A stretch of 9,576 nt of DNA from Paracoccaceae bacterium (GCA_003511785.1 DOIS01000354.1:933-10508), one strand, 5' to 3'; counted from the first letter of the stretch, positions 1 through 8,383 are shown. Translations and numbers: made by a program. Notes: generated from the sequence alone by a model not told the origin.

Positions 1-1038
1 GCCGACTGGAAGGCGATCAACGCCCAGGCCCTCATCACCGGCGCGGTGGGCGTCTCGGGCGACCGTCTGACCGTGCGCTTCCGGGTCTGGGACGTGTTCT
101 CGGGGGCCGAGCTGGGCCAGGGGCTGCAATTCGCCGGCGCCACCGAGGGCTGGCGCCGCATGGCGCACAAGGTGGCCGACCAGGTCTATAGCCGGATCAC
201 CGGCGAGAGCGGCTATTTCGACAGCCGGGTGGCCTTCGTCTCGGAAAGCGGCCCCAAGGACGCCCGCCAGAAGCGGTTGGCGATCATGGATTACGACGGC
301 GCCAACGTGCAGTATCTCACCGACAGCTCCTCGATCGTGCTGGCGCCGCGTTTCTCGCCCACAGGCGACCGGCTGCTCTATACCAGCTACGAGAGCGGGT
401 TTCCGCGCATCTCGGTGCTCGACCTGGGCCGGGTCGAACGCCGGGTGCTGGAAAGCCAGGAGGGCACGATGAGCTTTGCCCCGCGCTTCGCCCCCGACGG
501 GAGGACGGTGGTGTTCTCGCTGACCCAGGGCGGCAATACCGACCTCTACCGGATGGACATCGCCAGCGGCGCGACCACGCGGCTGACCCAGGCACCCTCG
601 ATCGAGACGGCGCCCAGCTATTCCCCGGACGGCAGCCAGATCGTGTTCGAAAGCGACCGCTCGGGCACGCAGCAACTCTATATCATGCCGGCGGGCGGCG
701 GCGAGGCGCGGCGCATCAGCAACGGGCAGGGCCGCTATGGCACGCCGGTCTGGTCGCCGCGCGGCGACCTGATCGCCTTCACCAAGCAGAACAAGGGCCG
801 GTTCCATATCGGCGTGATGCGCACCGATGGCAGCAACGAACGCCTGCTGACCGCCTCTTTCCTGGACGAGGGGCCGACCTGGGCGCCCAATGGCCGGGTC
901 ATCATGTTCACCCGTGAGACGCAGGGCGCGGGAGGCCGGGCACAGCTCTACTCGGTGGACATCTCGGGGCGCAACCTGCGGCCCGTGCGCACCCCGGACG
1001 GGGCGTCGGATCCGGCCTGGTCGCCCTTGCAGAACTAG
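1..1038 (+). CDS. tolB: Tol-Pal system protein TolB, 5' end missing
   Basis: Periplasmic beta-propeller of the Tol-Pal complex. It binds Pal and links it to the inner-membrane TolQRA motor during outer-membrane constriction at division. The reading frame is open from base 1, so the start and signal peptide lie upstream. 345 residues are visible; the family is about 430-450, so roughly 90-100 are missing. Visible residues 1-65 (beginning ADWKAINAQALITG) are the end of the N-terminal alpha/beta domain. From about 75 to the end come propeller blades with PD40-type repeats: FSPTG at 118, FAPDG at 163, YSPDG at 207, WSPRG at 251, WAPNG at 294, and a last partial WSP at the C-terminus. The stop is TAG at 1036-1038. 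pal follows after 91 nt. Seen: frame and repeats. Known: role of the family. The identification is secure. Confidence 0.97.
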   Translation, partial: ADWKAINAQALITGAVGVSGDRLTVRFRVWDVFSGAELGQGLQFAGATEGWRRMAHKVADQVYSRITGESGYFDSRVAFVSESGPKDARQKRLAIMDYDGANVQYLTDSSSIVLAPRFSPTGDRLLYTSYESGFPRISVLDLGRVERRVLESQEGTMSFAPRFAPDGRTVVFSLTQGGNTDLYRMDIASGATTRLTQAPSIETAPSYSPDGSQIVFESDRSGTQQLYIMPAGGGEARRISNGQGRYGTPVWSPRGDLIAFTKQNKGRFHIGVMRTDGSNERLLTASFLDEGPTWAPNGRVIMFTRETQGAGGRAQLYSVDISGRNLRPVRTPDGASDPAWSPLQN

Positions 1039-1085
1039 GCGGGCCCGGACGTGGGACGCGCGGACCGCGCGTTCCCATGGCCCGC
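1039..1085 (+). other. Nested stem-loop in the tolB-pal spacer
   Basis: Starting at the first base after the tolB stop, GCGGGCC (1039-1045) can pair with GGCCCGC (1079-1085). Inside it, GGGACGCGCG (1053-1062) pairs with CGCGCG plus TCCC (1066-1076), with one bulged T at 1072 and a GAC loop. No T-run follows, so it does not look like a complete intrinsic terminator. A role in transcript processing, 3'-end protection of the tolB message, or partial attenuation before pal is inference. Pairing was judged by eye, without energy calculation. Confidence 0.6.
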
Positions 1086-1129
1086 GCCCTGTGGTAAGAA
1101 AAACGAAGATCGAAACGCGAGGCATTTTC

Positions 1130-1648
1130 ATGACCCTATTGAGCAAAGCGGCTCTGGCCGGCGCCCTGCTGGCGCTGGCGGCCTGTTCCAACACCCTGAC
1201 CGGCGACGACGCCATGACCGCGGGCGGACCCGGCAGTGCGGGCCTCGGCGCTGGGATCGCGGGTTCGGCCTCGGACCCGACCTCGCCGGCCTATTTCCAG
1301 CAGAGCATCGGCGACCGCGTGCTGTTCGAGGTGGACCAGTCCTCCCTGACGCCCACGGCGCAGGCGACGCTCCAAGGGCAGGCGGAGTGGCTGATGGCCA
1401 ATCCCGACTACACGGCCATTATCGAAGGCCATGCCGATGAACAGGGCACGCGCGAATACAACCTCGCGCTGGGTGCGCGCCGGGCCAATGCCGCGCGCGA
1501 ATACCTGATCTCGCGCGGGGTGGCGGGCAGCCGTCTGAAGACCGTGAGCTATGGCAAGGAACGCCCCATCGAGGTGTGCAGCGAGGAAAGCTGCTATGCC
1601 AAGAACCGCCGGGCGGTGACCGTGCTGGCCGCGGCGGCGATGAGCTGA
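1130..1648 (+). CDS. pal: Peptidoglycan-associated lipoprotein Pal
   Basis: Outer-membrane lipoprotein whose OmpA-like domain binds peptidoglycan and TolB. 172 residues. The ATG at 1130 was chosen because GAGG at 1119-1122 sits 7 nt upstream and a lipoprotein signal follows directly. The frame is open further upstream (to 890), but that part overlaps tolB and is not Pal-like. The lipobox LAAC ends at Cys19. Residue +2 is Ser, which fits outer-membrane sorting. Residues 21-52 are a Gly/Ala/Ser-rich linker. The OmpA-like domain runs from about 58 to 166 and contains GHADEQGTREYN (100-111) and the RRAN segment (117-120), with D103 and R118 as likely diaminopimelate-binding residues. Cys150 and Cys155 could form a disulfide. 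cpoB starts 4 nt after the stop, so the two are almost certainly cotranscribed. Confidence 0.97.
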   Translation: MTLLSKAALAGALLALAACSNTLTGDDAMTAGGPGSAGLGAGIAGSASDPTSPAYFQQSIGDRVLFEVDQSSLTPTAQATLQGQAEWLMANPDYTAIIEGHADEQGTREYNLALGARRANAAREYLISRGVAGSRLKTVSYGKERPIEVCSEESCYAKNRRAVTVLAAAAMS

Positions 1649-1652
1649 GCCG

Positions 1653-2489
1653 ATGCGTGTTCGGGTTGTCGTCGCGGCGCTGGGTCTTGTCGTCTGCCTC
1701 CTGCCTGCCGCGCTGGCCGCGCAGGAGGACCGCACCCTGGCCGACATCCGCCAGGATCTGACCGTTCTCAATGTCGAGATGCAGAAGCTCAAGCGCGAGC
1801 TCAGCACCACCGGCGGGCCGCAGGTCGCCACCGGCGGCAGCAGCCTGCCCGACCGGGTCCAGGCCATCGAGGCCGAGTTGCAGCGCCTCACCGCGCTGAC
1901 CGAGCGGCTGCAATTCCGCATCGACAGCATCGTCGAGGACGGCACCCGGCGGATCGGCGACCTGGAGTTCCGGCTGGTCGAGCTGGAGGGCGGCGACGTG
2001 AGCCAGCTGGGCGAGACCTCGACCCTGGGTGGCGTGCCGCCGGAGGAGGAGGCGCCCGCGCCTGTCGCGGAACAGACACCCGAGCAGGCCCCGGCCACCG
2101 AGCTTGCCGTGGGCGAGCGCGCCGATTTCGAGGCGGCCGAGGCCGCGTTCGAGGCCGGCAACCATGCCGAGGCGGCGGCGCAGTTCCGCGCCTTCAACGA
2201 GACCTATCCCGGCAGCCCGCTGGCCGCACGCGCCGACCTGATGCGCGGCCGGGCGCTCTCGGGCCAGGGCGACACGCGCGAGGCCGCGCGCGCCTTTCTC
2301 GCCGCGTTCCAGGCCGCGCCGCAGGGCGAGCACGCCGCCGACGCACTCTATGAGCTGGGCGCCGCGCTGGGCCGCCTGGGCCAGGTGGACCAGGCTTGCA
2401 TCACCCTGGGCGAGGTCGGCGTGCGCTTTGCCGGGAGCGAGGCGGTGGCCCAGGCCGATCGCGAGATGGCCGCGCTGGGATGCCAGTAG
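1653..2489 (+). CDS. cpoB: Cell division coordinator CpoB (YbgF), periplasmic TPR protein
   Basis: Periplasmic partner of the Tol-Pal system. In E. coli CpoB links outer-membrane constriction to PBP1B-driven peptidoglycan synthesis. 278 residues, usual size for the family. Signal peptide: basic start MRVR, hydrophobic stretch 5-21, and cleavage likely after ALA (22) or the next Ala. Residues about 28-113 are heptad-like and charged and probably form the trimerising coiled coil. They are followed by a Pro/Glu/Ala-rich linker (about 120-152). The TPR region is about 157-275, with repeat-like segments at 157-185, 190-222 and 228-262. Cys249 and Cys277 may form a disulfide. No good ribosome-binding site precedes the ATG; with only 4 nt after the pal stop, translation is probably coupled. 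The 3' end overlaps tilS by 10 nt. Confidence 0.93.
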   Translation: MRVRVVVAALGLVVCLLPAALAAQEDRTLADIRQDLTVLNVEMQKLKRELSTTGGPQVATGGSSLPDRVQAIEAELQRLTALTERLQFRIDSIVEDGTRRIGDLEFRLVELEGGDVSQLGETSTLGGVPPEEEAPAPVAEQTPEQAPATELAVGERADFEAAEAAFEAGNHAEAAAQFRAFNETYPGSPLAARADLMRGRALSGQGDTREAARAFLAAFQAAPQGEHAADALYELGAALGRLGQVDQACITLGEVGVRFAGSEAVAQADREMAALGCQ

Positions 2490-3748
2490 ACGATCCCGAC
2501 GCCGGGATCGTCTCGGCGGTGCGCGAGAGCTTCTTCTCGACCCCGCCGGCGCGTTTGGGCATCGCGGTTTCGGGCGGGGGCGATTCGGTCGCCCTGGCGC
2601 ATATCCTGACCCGCGCCTTCGCACCGGGCGAGGTCGAGCTGTTTTCCGCCACCGTGGATCATCGCCTTCGGCCCGGTTCCGCCGAGGAGGCGGGCGCGGT
2701 CGCGCGGCAGATGGGCGAGATGGGCCTGAGCCATGACATCCTGCCCTGGCGCGAGGGCTGGGACGGCACCGGCAATCTTCAGCAAAGCGCGCGCCACGCC
2801 CGGTTCCGCCTGTTGCGCGACTGGGCACAGATGCGCGGGCTGTCCACCGTGGCCATGGCCCACACCGCCGACGATCAGGCCGAGACGGTCCTGATGCGGC
2901 TGGCGCGCGCCTCGGGGGTGACCGGGCTCTCGGCCATGCCGCAGCGGCGCGTCCGCGGCGGCCTGTGCCTGGTCCGGCCGTTGCTGGGGATCGGACGGGC
3001 CGAACTGCGCGGCTACCTGCGGCGGCACGGGCTGGCCTGGATCGAGGACCCGTCGAATGACGACATGCGCTTCGAGCGGGTGAAGGTGCGCCGCGCGATG
3101 GGGGTGCTGTCCGAGATCGGCGTAACGCCACGCGCGCTCTCGGCGGTCGCGCGCAACATGGCCCAGGCCCGCGAAGCCCTCGATTGGTATACGTTTCTGG
3201 CCGCGCGGGAGCATGTGAGCATCGACGCGGGCGACGTGATCCTGGCGGCGCGCGGCTTTCGCACCCTGCCTGACGAGATCGCCCGGCGCCTGCTGGTGCG
3301 GGCGCTGCTCTGGATCGGTGGCGGCACCCATCCGCCGCGCCGCGCCGCCGTCACCGCGCTGATCGATACCATGCGCCGGGGCGGGGCCGGGACCCTGGCG
3401 GGCTGCCGGGTTCTGCCGGGGCGCGGCAGCTTGCGCATTTGCCGCGAATACAACGCCGTGCGCCGTCACCACAGACCGCCCGGCGCGCTCTGGGACCGGC
3501 GCTGGCACGTGATGGGGCCGATCGACGCGGGCCCCGACTGCGAGTTGCGCCCGCTGGGCCGGCGCGGGCTGATGGCCTGCGACACGTGGCGCGAAACCGG
3601 CCGCCCCCATGCCGCGCTGATGGCGTCCCCGTCGGTCTGGCGCGGCGACGAACTGGTCGCCGCACCGCTGGCGGGCTGGCCGCAGGGCTGGCGCGCCGAG
3701 GTCGAGGGCGGGGCCGAGGGGTTCTTCGCATCGATTTTATCGCATTGA
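2480..3748 (+). CDS. tilS: tRNA(Ile)-lysidine synthetase TilS
   Basis: Cytoplasmic N-type ATP pyrophosphatase. It joins lysine to C34 of the CAU-anticodon tRNA-Ile, which changes decoding from AUG to AUA and charging from Met to Ile. 422 residues from the ATG at 2480, which overlaps the cpoB end by 10 nt. The frame is open upstream, but that sequence lies inside cpoB. The PP-loop SGGGDS is at 31-36. The second conserved motif AHTADDQAET is at 127-136, and IEDPSNDD, typical of TilS, is at 188-195. The C-terminal part (about 220-422) is the less conserved tRNA-binding region and ends FFASILSH. No clear Shine-Dalgarno site is present, so coupling to cpoB is likely. Location of tilS behind tol-pal and before ftsH is, to my knowledge, common in Rhodobacterales. 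The TTGA at its 3' end may double as the -35 element of an ftsH promoter. Confidence 0.95.
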   Translation: MPVDDPDAGIVSAVRESFFSTPPARLGIAVSGGGDSVALAHILTRAFAPGEVELFSATVDHRLRPGSAEEAGAVARQMGEMGLSHDILPWREGWDGTGNLQQSARHARFRLLRDWAQMRGLSTVAMAHTADDQAETVLMRLARASGVTGLSAMPQRRVRGGLCLVRPLLGIGRAELRGYLRRHGLAWIEDPSNDDMRFERVKVRRAMGVLSEIGVTPRALSAVARNMAQAREALDWYTFLAAREHVSIDAGDVILAARGFRTLPDEIARRLLVRALLWIGGGTHPPRRAAVTALIDTMRRGGAGTLAGCRVLPGRGSLRICREYNAVRRHHRPPGALWDRRWHVMGPIDAGPDCELRPLGRRGLMACDTWRETGRPHAALMASPSVWRGDELVAAPLAGWPQGWRAEVEGGAEGFFASILSH

Positions 3749-3772
3749 ACCCGCCGCCATCCTCTCTATTTT
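3745..3772 (+). promoter_or_regulatory. Candidate ftsH promoter overlapping the tilS stop
   Basis: TTGAAC at 3745-3750 and TATTTT at 3767-3772 are separated by 16 nt, a good match to a sigma-70-type promoter in otherwise very GC-rich DNA. The -35 hexamer contains the tilS stop codon (TGA, 3746-3748). The -10 region reads CTCTATTTT, which also resembles the CTATNT-like -10 described for alphaproteobacterial RpoH promoters, so heat-shock control is possible. Transcription would start near 3779-3781 and give a leader of about 45 nt. Assigned by eye. Confidence 0.5.
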
Positions 3773-3783
3773 AGACAGAATGC

Positions 3784-3806
3784 GGGCCGAGCCCCCTGGC
3801 TGGCCC
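3784..3806 (+). promoter_or_regulatory. Compact hairpin in the ftsH leader
   Basis: GGGCC (3784-3788) pairs with GGCCC (3802-3806), and AGCC (3790-3793) pairs with GGCT (3798-3801). G3789 is bulged and the loop is CCCT. This makes nine GC-rich base pairs ending 7 nt before the AGGAGAG ribosome-binding site. The site itself stays unpaired, so it is not a classic ROSE-type thermometer. A role in mRNA stability or start-site exposure is inference. Confidence 0.5.
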
Positions 3807-3813
3807 CGAAATC

Positions 3814-3825
3814 AGGAGAGTTTCC

Positions 3826-3828
<3 letters not shown>
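3814..3828 (+). promoter_or_regulatory. Ribosome-binding site and TTG start of ftsH
   Basis: AGGAGAG at 3814-3820 is a near-ideal Shine-Dalgarno site, 5 nt before TTG at 3826-3828. The next in-frame Met codon is at residue 123, far inside the protein and behind both membrane segments, so the TTG is the only start that gives a complete FtsH. Confidence 0.9.
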
Positions 3829-5744
<1,916 letters not shown>

Positions 5745-5748
<4 letters not shown>

Positions 5749-6524
5749 GCTGCGGCGCGAATAGCGACTGGAACCCCGAAGCCTATGCCAGGTTTCGGGG
5801 TTTGCGTTTGCGCCCGGCGCTGGACCTGCTGGGCGCTGTGGGCGAGTTGCCGCCCGGCCCGGTGGTGGACCTTGGCTGCGGCAACGGCGCGGCGGGCGAG
5901 GCTCTGGCCGCGCTGGGGCGTGACCTGCTGGGCGTGGACGGCTCGCCTGCGATGCTGGACGAGGCGCTGAGCACCGGGCTTTACGCGGGGCTGGAGCGCG
6001 CCGACATCGCCCGCTGGCAGGCCGAGGCGCCGCCCGCGCTGATCTTTTCCAACGCCGCGCTGCACTGGCTGGGCGATCACGCCACGCTGTTGCCCCGGCT
6101 GGCCGGGATGCTGGCCCCCGGCGGCTGGCTCGCCGTGCAGATGCCGCACCAGAACGAGGCGCCCTCGCACCGCACCTGGTTGCGGCTGGCGCATGAGATG
6201 TTTCCCGGCCGCGAGGGCGCGGTGGCCCCGCCGGGCGTGCTGGAGGCCGAGGAATACGACCGCATCCTGGCGCCGATCGGGCGGCTGAGCCTGTGGGAGA
6301 CGCGCTATTTTCAACGCCTGGCGCCCTGCGCGGACGGCCACCCGGTGCGCCGTTTCACCGAGCCGACCTTTGCCCGCCCGATCCTGGAAGGGCTGGAGGC
6401 GGGCGACCGGGCCAAGATCACCGCGGCCTATGACGCGGCGATGAAGACGGTTTACCCCAAGGCGCCCGACGGGTCGGTGCTGTTCCCGTTCCGGCGGCTG
6501 TTCTTCACGCTGCAACGCCCCTGA
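5745..6524 (+). CDS. tam: Trans-aconitate 2-methyltransferase-like protein
   Basis: Class I SAM-dependent methyltransferase, 259 residues. It resembles E. coli Tam, which methylates trans-aconitate, a spontaneous isomer of cis-aconitate that inhibits aconitase. Seen: SDWNPEAYARF near the N-terminus (7-17), matching the Tam opening SDWNP; SAM motif I VDLGCGNG (41-48); acidic residue D65 in GVDGSPAM; ALIFSNAALHWL (98-109); and LAPGGWLAVQMP (123-134). The C-terminal part keeps the Tam-like order up to FPFRRLFF (247-254). The ATG overlaps the ftsH stop (ATGA). The only Shine-Dalgarno-like sequence, GGAG, is 14 nt upstream, so translation is probably coupled to ftsH. The start gives about five more residues than E. 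coli Tam. A related methyltransferase with another small acid as substrate cannot be excluded. Confidence 0.8.
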
Positions 6525-6546
6525 CGCCGGTTCCCGCTTGCCGGGG

Positions 6547-6564
6547 CCTGCCGCGCGGGGCAGG
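6547..6564 (+). other. Small hairpin after the methyltransferase gene
   Basis: CCTGCC (6547-6552) and GGCAGG (6559-6564) form a perfect 6-bp stem with a 6-nt loop in the 70-nt spacer between the methyltransferase and MOSC genes. There is no T-run, so it is at best a weak or Rho-assisted end for the ftsH transcript. Confidence 0.35.
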
Positions 6565-6594
6565 GTCGGGCGACCGTCACGAGAGGCCGCCGCC

Positions 6595-7173
6595 ATGCCC
6601 GCACTCGCCCCCACCAGCTACAGCGCCACCGTCACCTGGCTGGGCCATGTGCCCGACCGCGCGGCGCGTCTCGCCTCCGACCCGCTCGAAGCGGTGGACC
6701 TGACCTTCGCCGGGATCGCGGGGGAATCGCGCGGCGGCGAGATACGGCCCTCGTGCAGCCGCGTTCTGGCGCTGCATCCGCGCGACACGCCCATCCGCAA
6801 CACGCGGCAGATCTCGATCCTGTCCGAGGAAGACTTGGCGGCGATGGCCGCCGAGATGGGCGTGGACCGCGTGGCCCCTGCCTGGCTGGGCGCCGGCATG
6901 GCTCTGCGCGGTATCCCGGATTTCAGCCATGTGCCGCCGTCTTCGCGGCTCCAAGCGCCGGGCGGGGCCACGCTGGTGATCGACATGGAGAACCGCCCCT
7001 GCCACCTGCCCGTGCCGGTGATCGAGGCCGAGCGCCCCGGCCATGGCGCCGCCTTCCGCCGTGCCGCGCGCGGGCGGCGCGGGGTCACGGCCTGGGTCGA
7101 GCGCGAGGGACGGATTGCCTTGGGCGACAGCCTGCGCCTCTTCGTGCCCGACCAGCCGGCCTGGGCGCCTTAG
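6595..7173 (+). CDS. Single-domain MOSC protein
   Basis: MOSC domains occur at the C-terminus of molybdenum cofactor sulfurases and in stand-alone proteins such as YiiM and mARC-type proteins. They handle the cofactor or transfer sulfur through a conserved cysteine. 192 residues. The ATG at 6595 has GAGAGG (6581-6586) 8 nt upstream; the longer in-frame TTG start at 6538 lacks this. Seen: IRNTRQISILSEEDL (67-81), WLGAGMALRGIPDFSHVPPSSRL (97-119 in parts), ENRPC with Cys136 in the position of the MOSC cysteine, GRRGVTAWVE (160-169), and the GDSLRL end of the barrel (177-182). This order matches the MOSC fold. There are no other domains, so the electron or sulfur partner is unknown. The stop TAG at 7171-7173 lies over an antisense gene. 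Confidence 0.85.
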   Translation: MPALAPTSYSATVTWLGHVPDRAARLASDPLEAVDLTFAGIAGESRGGEIRPSCSRVLALHPRDTPIRNTRQISILSEEDLAAMAAEMGVDRVAPAWLGAGMALRGIPDFSHVPPSSRLQAPGGATLVIDMENRPCHLPVPVIEAERPGHGAAFRRAARGRRGVTAWVEREGRIALGDSLRLFVPDQPAWAP

Positions 7174-7531
7174 GCGCCGCGTGCCAGGCGATGGCTTCGG
7201 CGCGCTCGTCGGGGGCGAACCACTTCAGGTCTGCACTGCTCACCACGTCGGCGGCCTTGGTGCTCCATTCCAGGATGCCCTTTTCGGCCACCATGGCGGT
7301 GCGACGGAACTTGCCGGTGAAGGTGGTGTCCACCTTCATGTCCGCCCAGAAGGCCGAGATGTCCTCGTAGCCGTCGAAGCCGCTCGGGAACACCACCAGC
7401 GCGGGGCGGTCGTGCATTTTCAGCTTTTCATCGACCCAGACGAACATCTCGTCGAAATCGGATTTGGTCATGGTGCCGCGGCACTCCATGCCCAGAAGGT
7501 TCTCGCCGTCCAGTTCCACGGGGGTCCACAT
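7085..7531 (-). CDS. SpoIIAA/STAS-like protein with an extended C-terminus
   Basis: Small cytoplasmic protein of the SpoIIAA-like (STAS-fold) family. Its function is unknown; family members are found in many alphaproteobacteria. 148 residues as read. The ATG at 7531-7529 has GAAAGG (plus-strand 7540-7545) 8 nt upstream. Residues 1-118 carry the family-like body: DFDEMFVWVDEKL (25-37), RPALVVFPSGFDGYEDISAFWADMK (about 42-66), FTGKFRRTAMVAEKGILEW (71-89), and DLKWFAPDERAEAIAWHA (101-118). The remaining 30 residues are Arg/Pro/Ala-rich and almost entirely antisense to the 3' end of the MOSC gene, so they are probably not part of the original protein. An out-of-frame TAA exists exactly where the body ends. 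No signal peptide or membrane segment is present. The upstream EF-hand gene on the same strand ends 81 nt before this start. Confidence 0.78.
   Translation of the reverse strand: MWTPVELDGENLLGMECRGTMTKSDFDEMFVWVDEKLKMHDRPALVVFPSGFDGYEDISAFWADMKVDTTFTGKFRRTAMVAEKGILEWSTKAADVVSSADLKWFAPDERAEAIAWHAAPKAPRPAGRARRGAGCRPRQSVPRARPRP
7164..7178. repeat. Interrupted palindrome over the convergent stop codons
   Basis: GGCGCCT (7164-7170) and AGGCGCC (7172-7178) form a perfect inverted repeat around T7171. It covers the MOSC stop TAG and a minus-strand TAA in another frame. It may act as a short stem for either transcript, but there is no T-run. Confidence 0.5.
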
Positions 7532-7554
7532 TGATCTGGCCTTTCTGTCAGGGG

Positions 7555-7596
7555 AAAAAACGCACGCGGCCCGCGCCGGATCGCGCGGGCCGCGTG
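7555..7596 (-). terminator. Rho-independent terminator of the EF-hand gene
   Basis: On the minus strand, a perfect 14-bp stem (plus-strand 7563-7576 paired with 7583-7596, all GC except one pair) encloses a 6-nt loop. Two bases later comes a run of six T (plus-strand A 7555-7560). This is a textbook intrinsic terminator, 16 nt after the EF-hand stop codon. Only 23 nt lie between its T-run and the ATG of the STAS-like gene. Confidence 0.9.
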
Positions 7597-7612
7597 TCGG
7601 GGGCGCACCGGA

Positions 7613-8383
7613 TCACATGGTGCTGTCATAGCGATAATAGACCACCGGCGGCGCGCGGTGTTCGTCCTTCGAGGCAGCGGCGCGCTGGGTGGCCAGTTCG
7701 GCCTTGCCCTGGCGCATTCCGAGATACTCGGTCTCGGTCAGATCGCCCGAGCCGTCCGCGTCGGCGGTGTCGAACTCCTCGCGCAACCCTTCCGAGCGGT
7801 CGGTGCGCTTGGCCTGGGTGCGGGCCCATTCCTCGGCGGTCAGATCGCCGCTTGCGCCCGTGTCGAGCGCGGCGAACATCATCGCGCTGCCAACGGCGAA
7901 ATCGTCGGGACTCCAGGTGGTGTAATCCGGCGTCGCCTGCGGATCGGTGGGCACGAACATCAGGCGCACGATGCCCGGCTCGTCGGGGGACCCGGCCTGC
8001 GCCTGCTCCATCTGCTCTTGCCCGGCGGCCGTGAATTCGGACCGGGTCAGGGTGCCGTCCCCGTCGGTGTCATACTCGGCCATGTTCTCGGCGCTGCGAT
8101 CGCTTTCGCGCGACATCATGCCAGCGGTGGAGTTCAGGCAGTCGGTGTATTCGGCCTGCGTGACGACCCCGTCGCCATCGGCGTCGAGCTTGGGAAAGGC
8201 GGCCTTGGTGCTGCGCGCCACCTCGTCGCGGGTCAGCTTGCCGTCGGCGTTGCCGTCGATCTCGGCATGGCCCTGGTAGCAGATGCCGCCGACGCTGTGA
8301 TCGGAAGCGGCCATGTCGCTGGCGGCAAGGGCGGGTGCTGCGCAGAGCGCCAGCGCGGTGCTGGTGGTCAGAAGGGGTTCCAT
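7613..8383 (-). CDS. Secreted EF-hand calcium-binding protein
   Basis: Probable exported calcium-binding protein, 256 residues. Its role is unknown. The ATG at 8383-8381 was chosen because AAGGAG (plus-strand 8390-8395) lies 6 nt upstream and a signal peptide follows; the frame is open further upstream, but that stretch is not protein-like. The hydrophobic segment 4-20 ends in ALA, with cleavage likely after residue 20. The n-region (MEPLL) has no Lys or Arg, which is unusual. Five EF-hand loops: 43-54 (DGNADGKLTRDE), 67-78 (DADGDGVVTQAE), 105-116 (DTDGDGTLTRSE), 174-185 (degenerate, DTGASGDLTAEE) and 208-219 (DADGSGDLTETE). Loops 1, 2, 3 and 5 keep Asp or Asn at positions 1 and 3, Asp or Ser at 5, Gly at 6 and Glu at 12. 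Cys35 and Cys82 of the mature part could form a disulfide. Loops 3 and 4 are separated by about 57 residues with no recognised domain. Confidence 0.88.
   Translation of the reverse strand: MEPLLTTSTALALCAAPALAASDMAASDHSVGGICYQGHAEIDGNADGKLTRDEVARSTKAAFPKLDADGDGVVTQAEYTDCLNSTAGMMSRESDRSAENMAEYDTDGDGTLTRSEFTAAGQEQMEQAQAGSPDEPGIVRLMFVPTDPQATPDYTTWSPDDFAVGSAMMFAALDTGASGDLTAEEWARTQAKRTDRSEGLREEFDTADADGSGDLTETEYLGMRQGKAELATQRAAASKDEHRAPPVVYYRYDSTM

Noticed and set aside
890..1129. Longer start for pal, inside tolB
   Set aside because: The extra 80 residues are Arg-rich and antigenic to no family pattern. The ATG at 1130 has a ribosome site and gives a perfect lipoprotein signal.
1686..1700. Possible lipobox ending at Cys15 of CpoB (LVVC)
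   Set aside because: The residue before the cysteine is Val, which signal peptidase II does not accept. The ALA-A site a few residues later is a normal signal peptidase I site.
2396..2479. Longer start for tilS, inside cpoB
   Set aside because: The added residues are low-complexity Arg/Gly and lie in the cpoB TPR coding region. The ATG at 2480 places the PP-loop at the usual distance from the N-terminus.
1419..3131. 570-codon minus-strand open frame opposite pal, cpoB and tilS
   Set aside because: Arg/Pro/Ala-rich composition and full antisense overlap with three well-supported genes.
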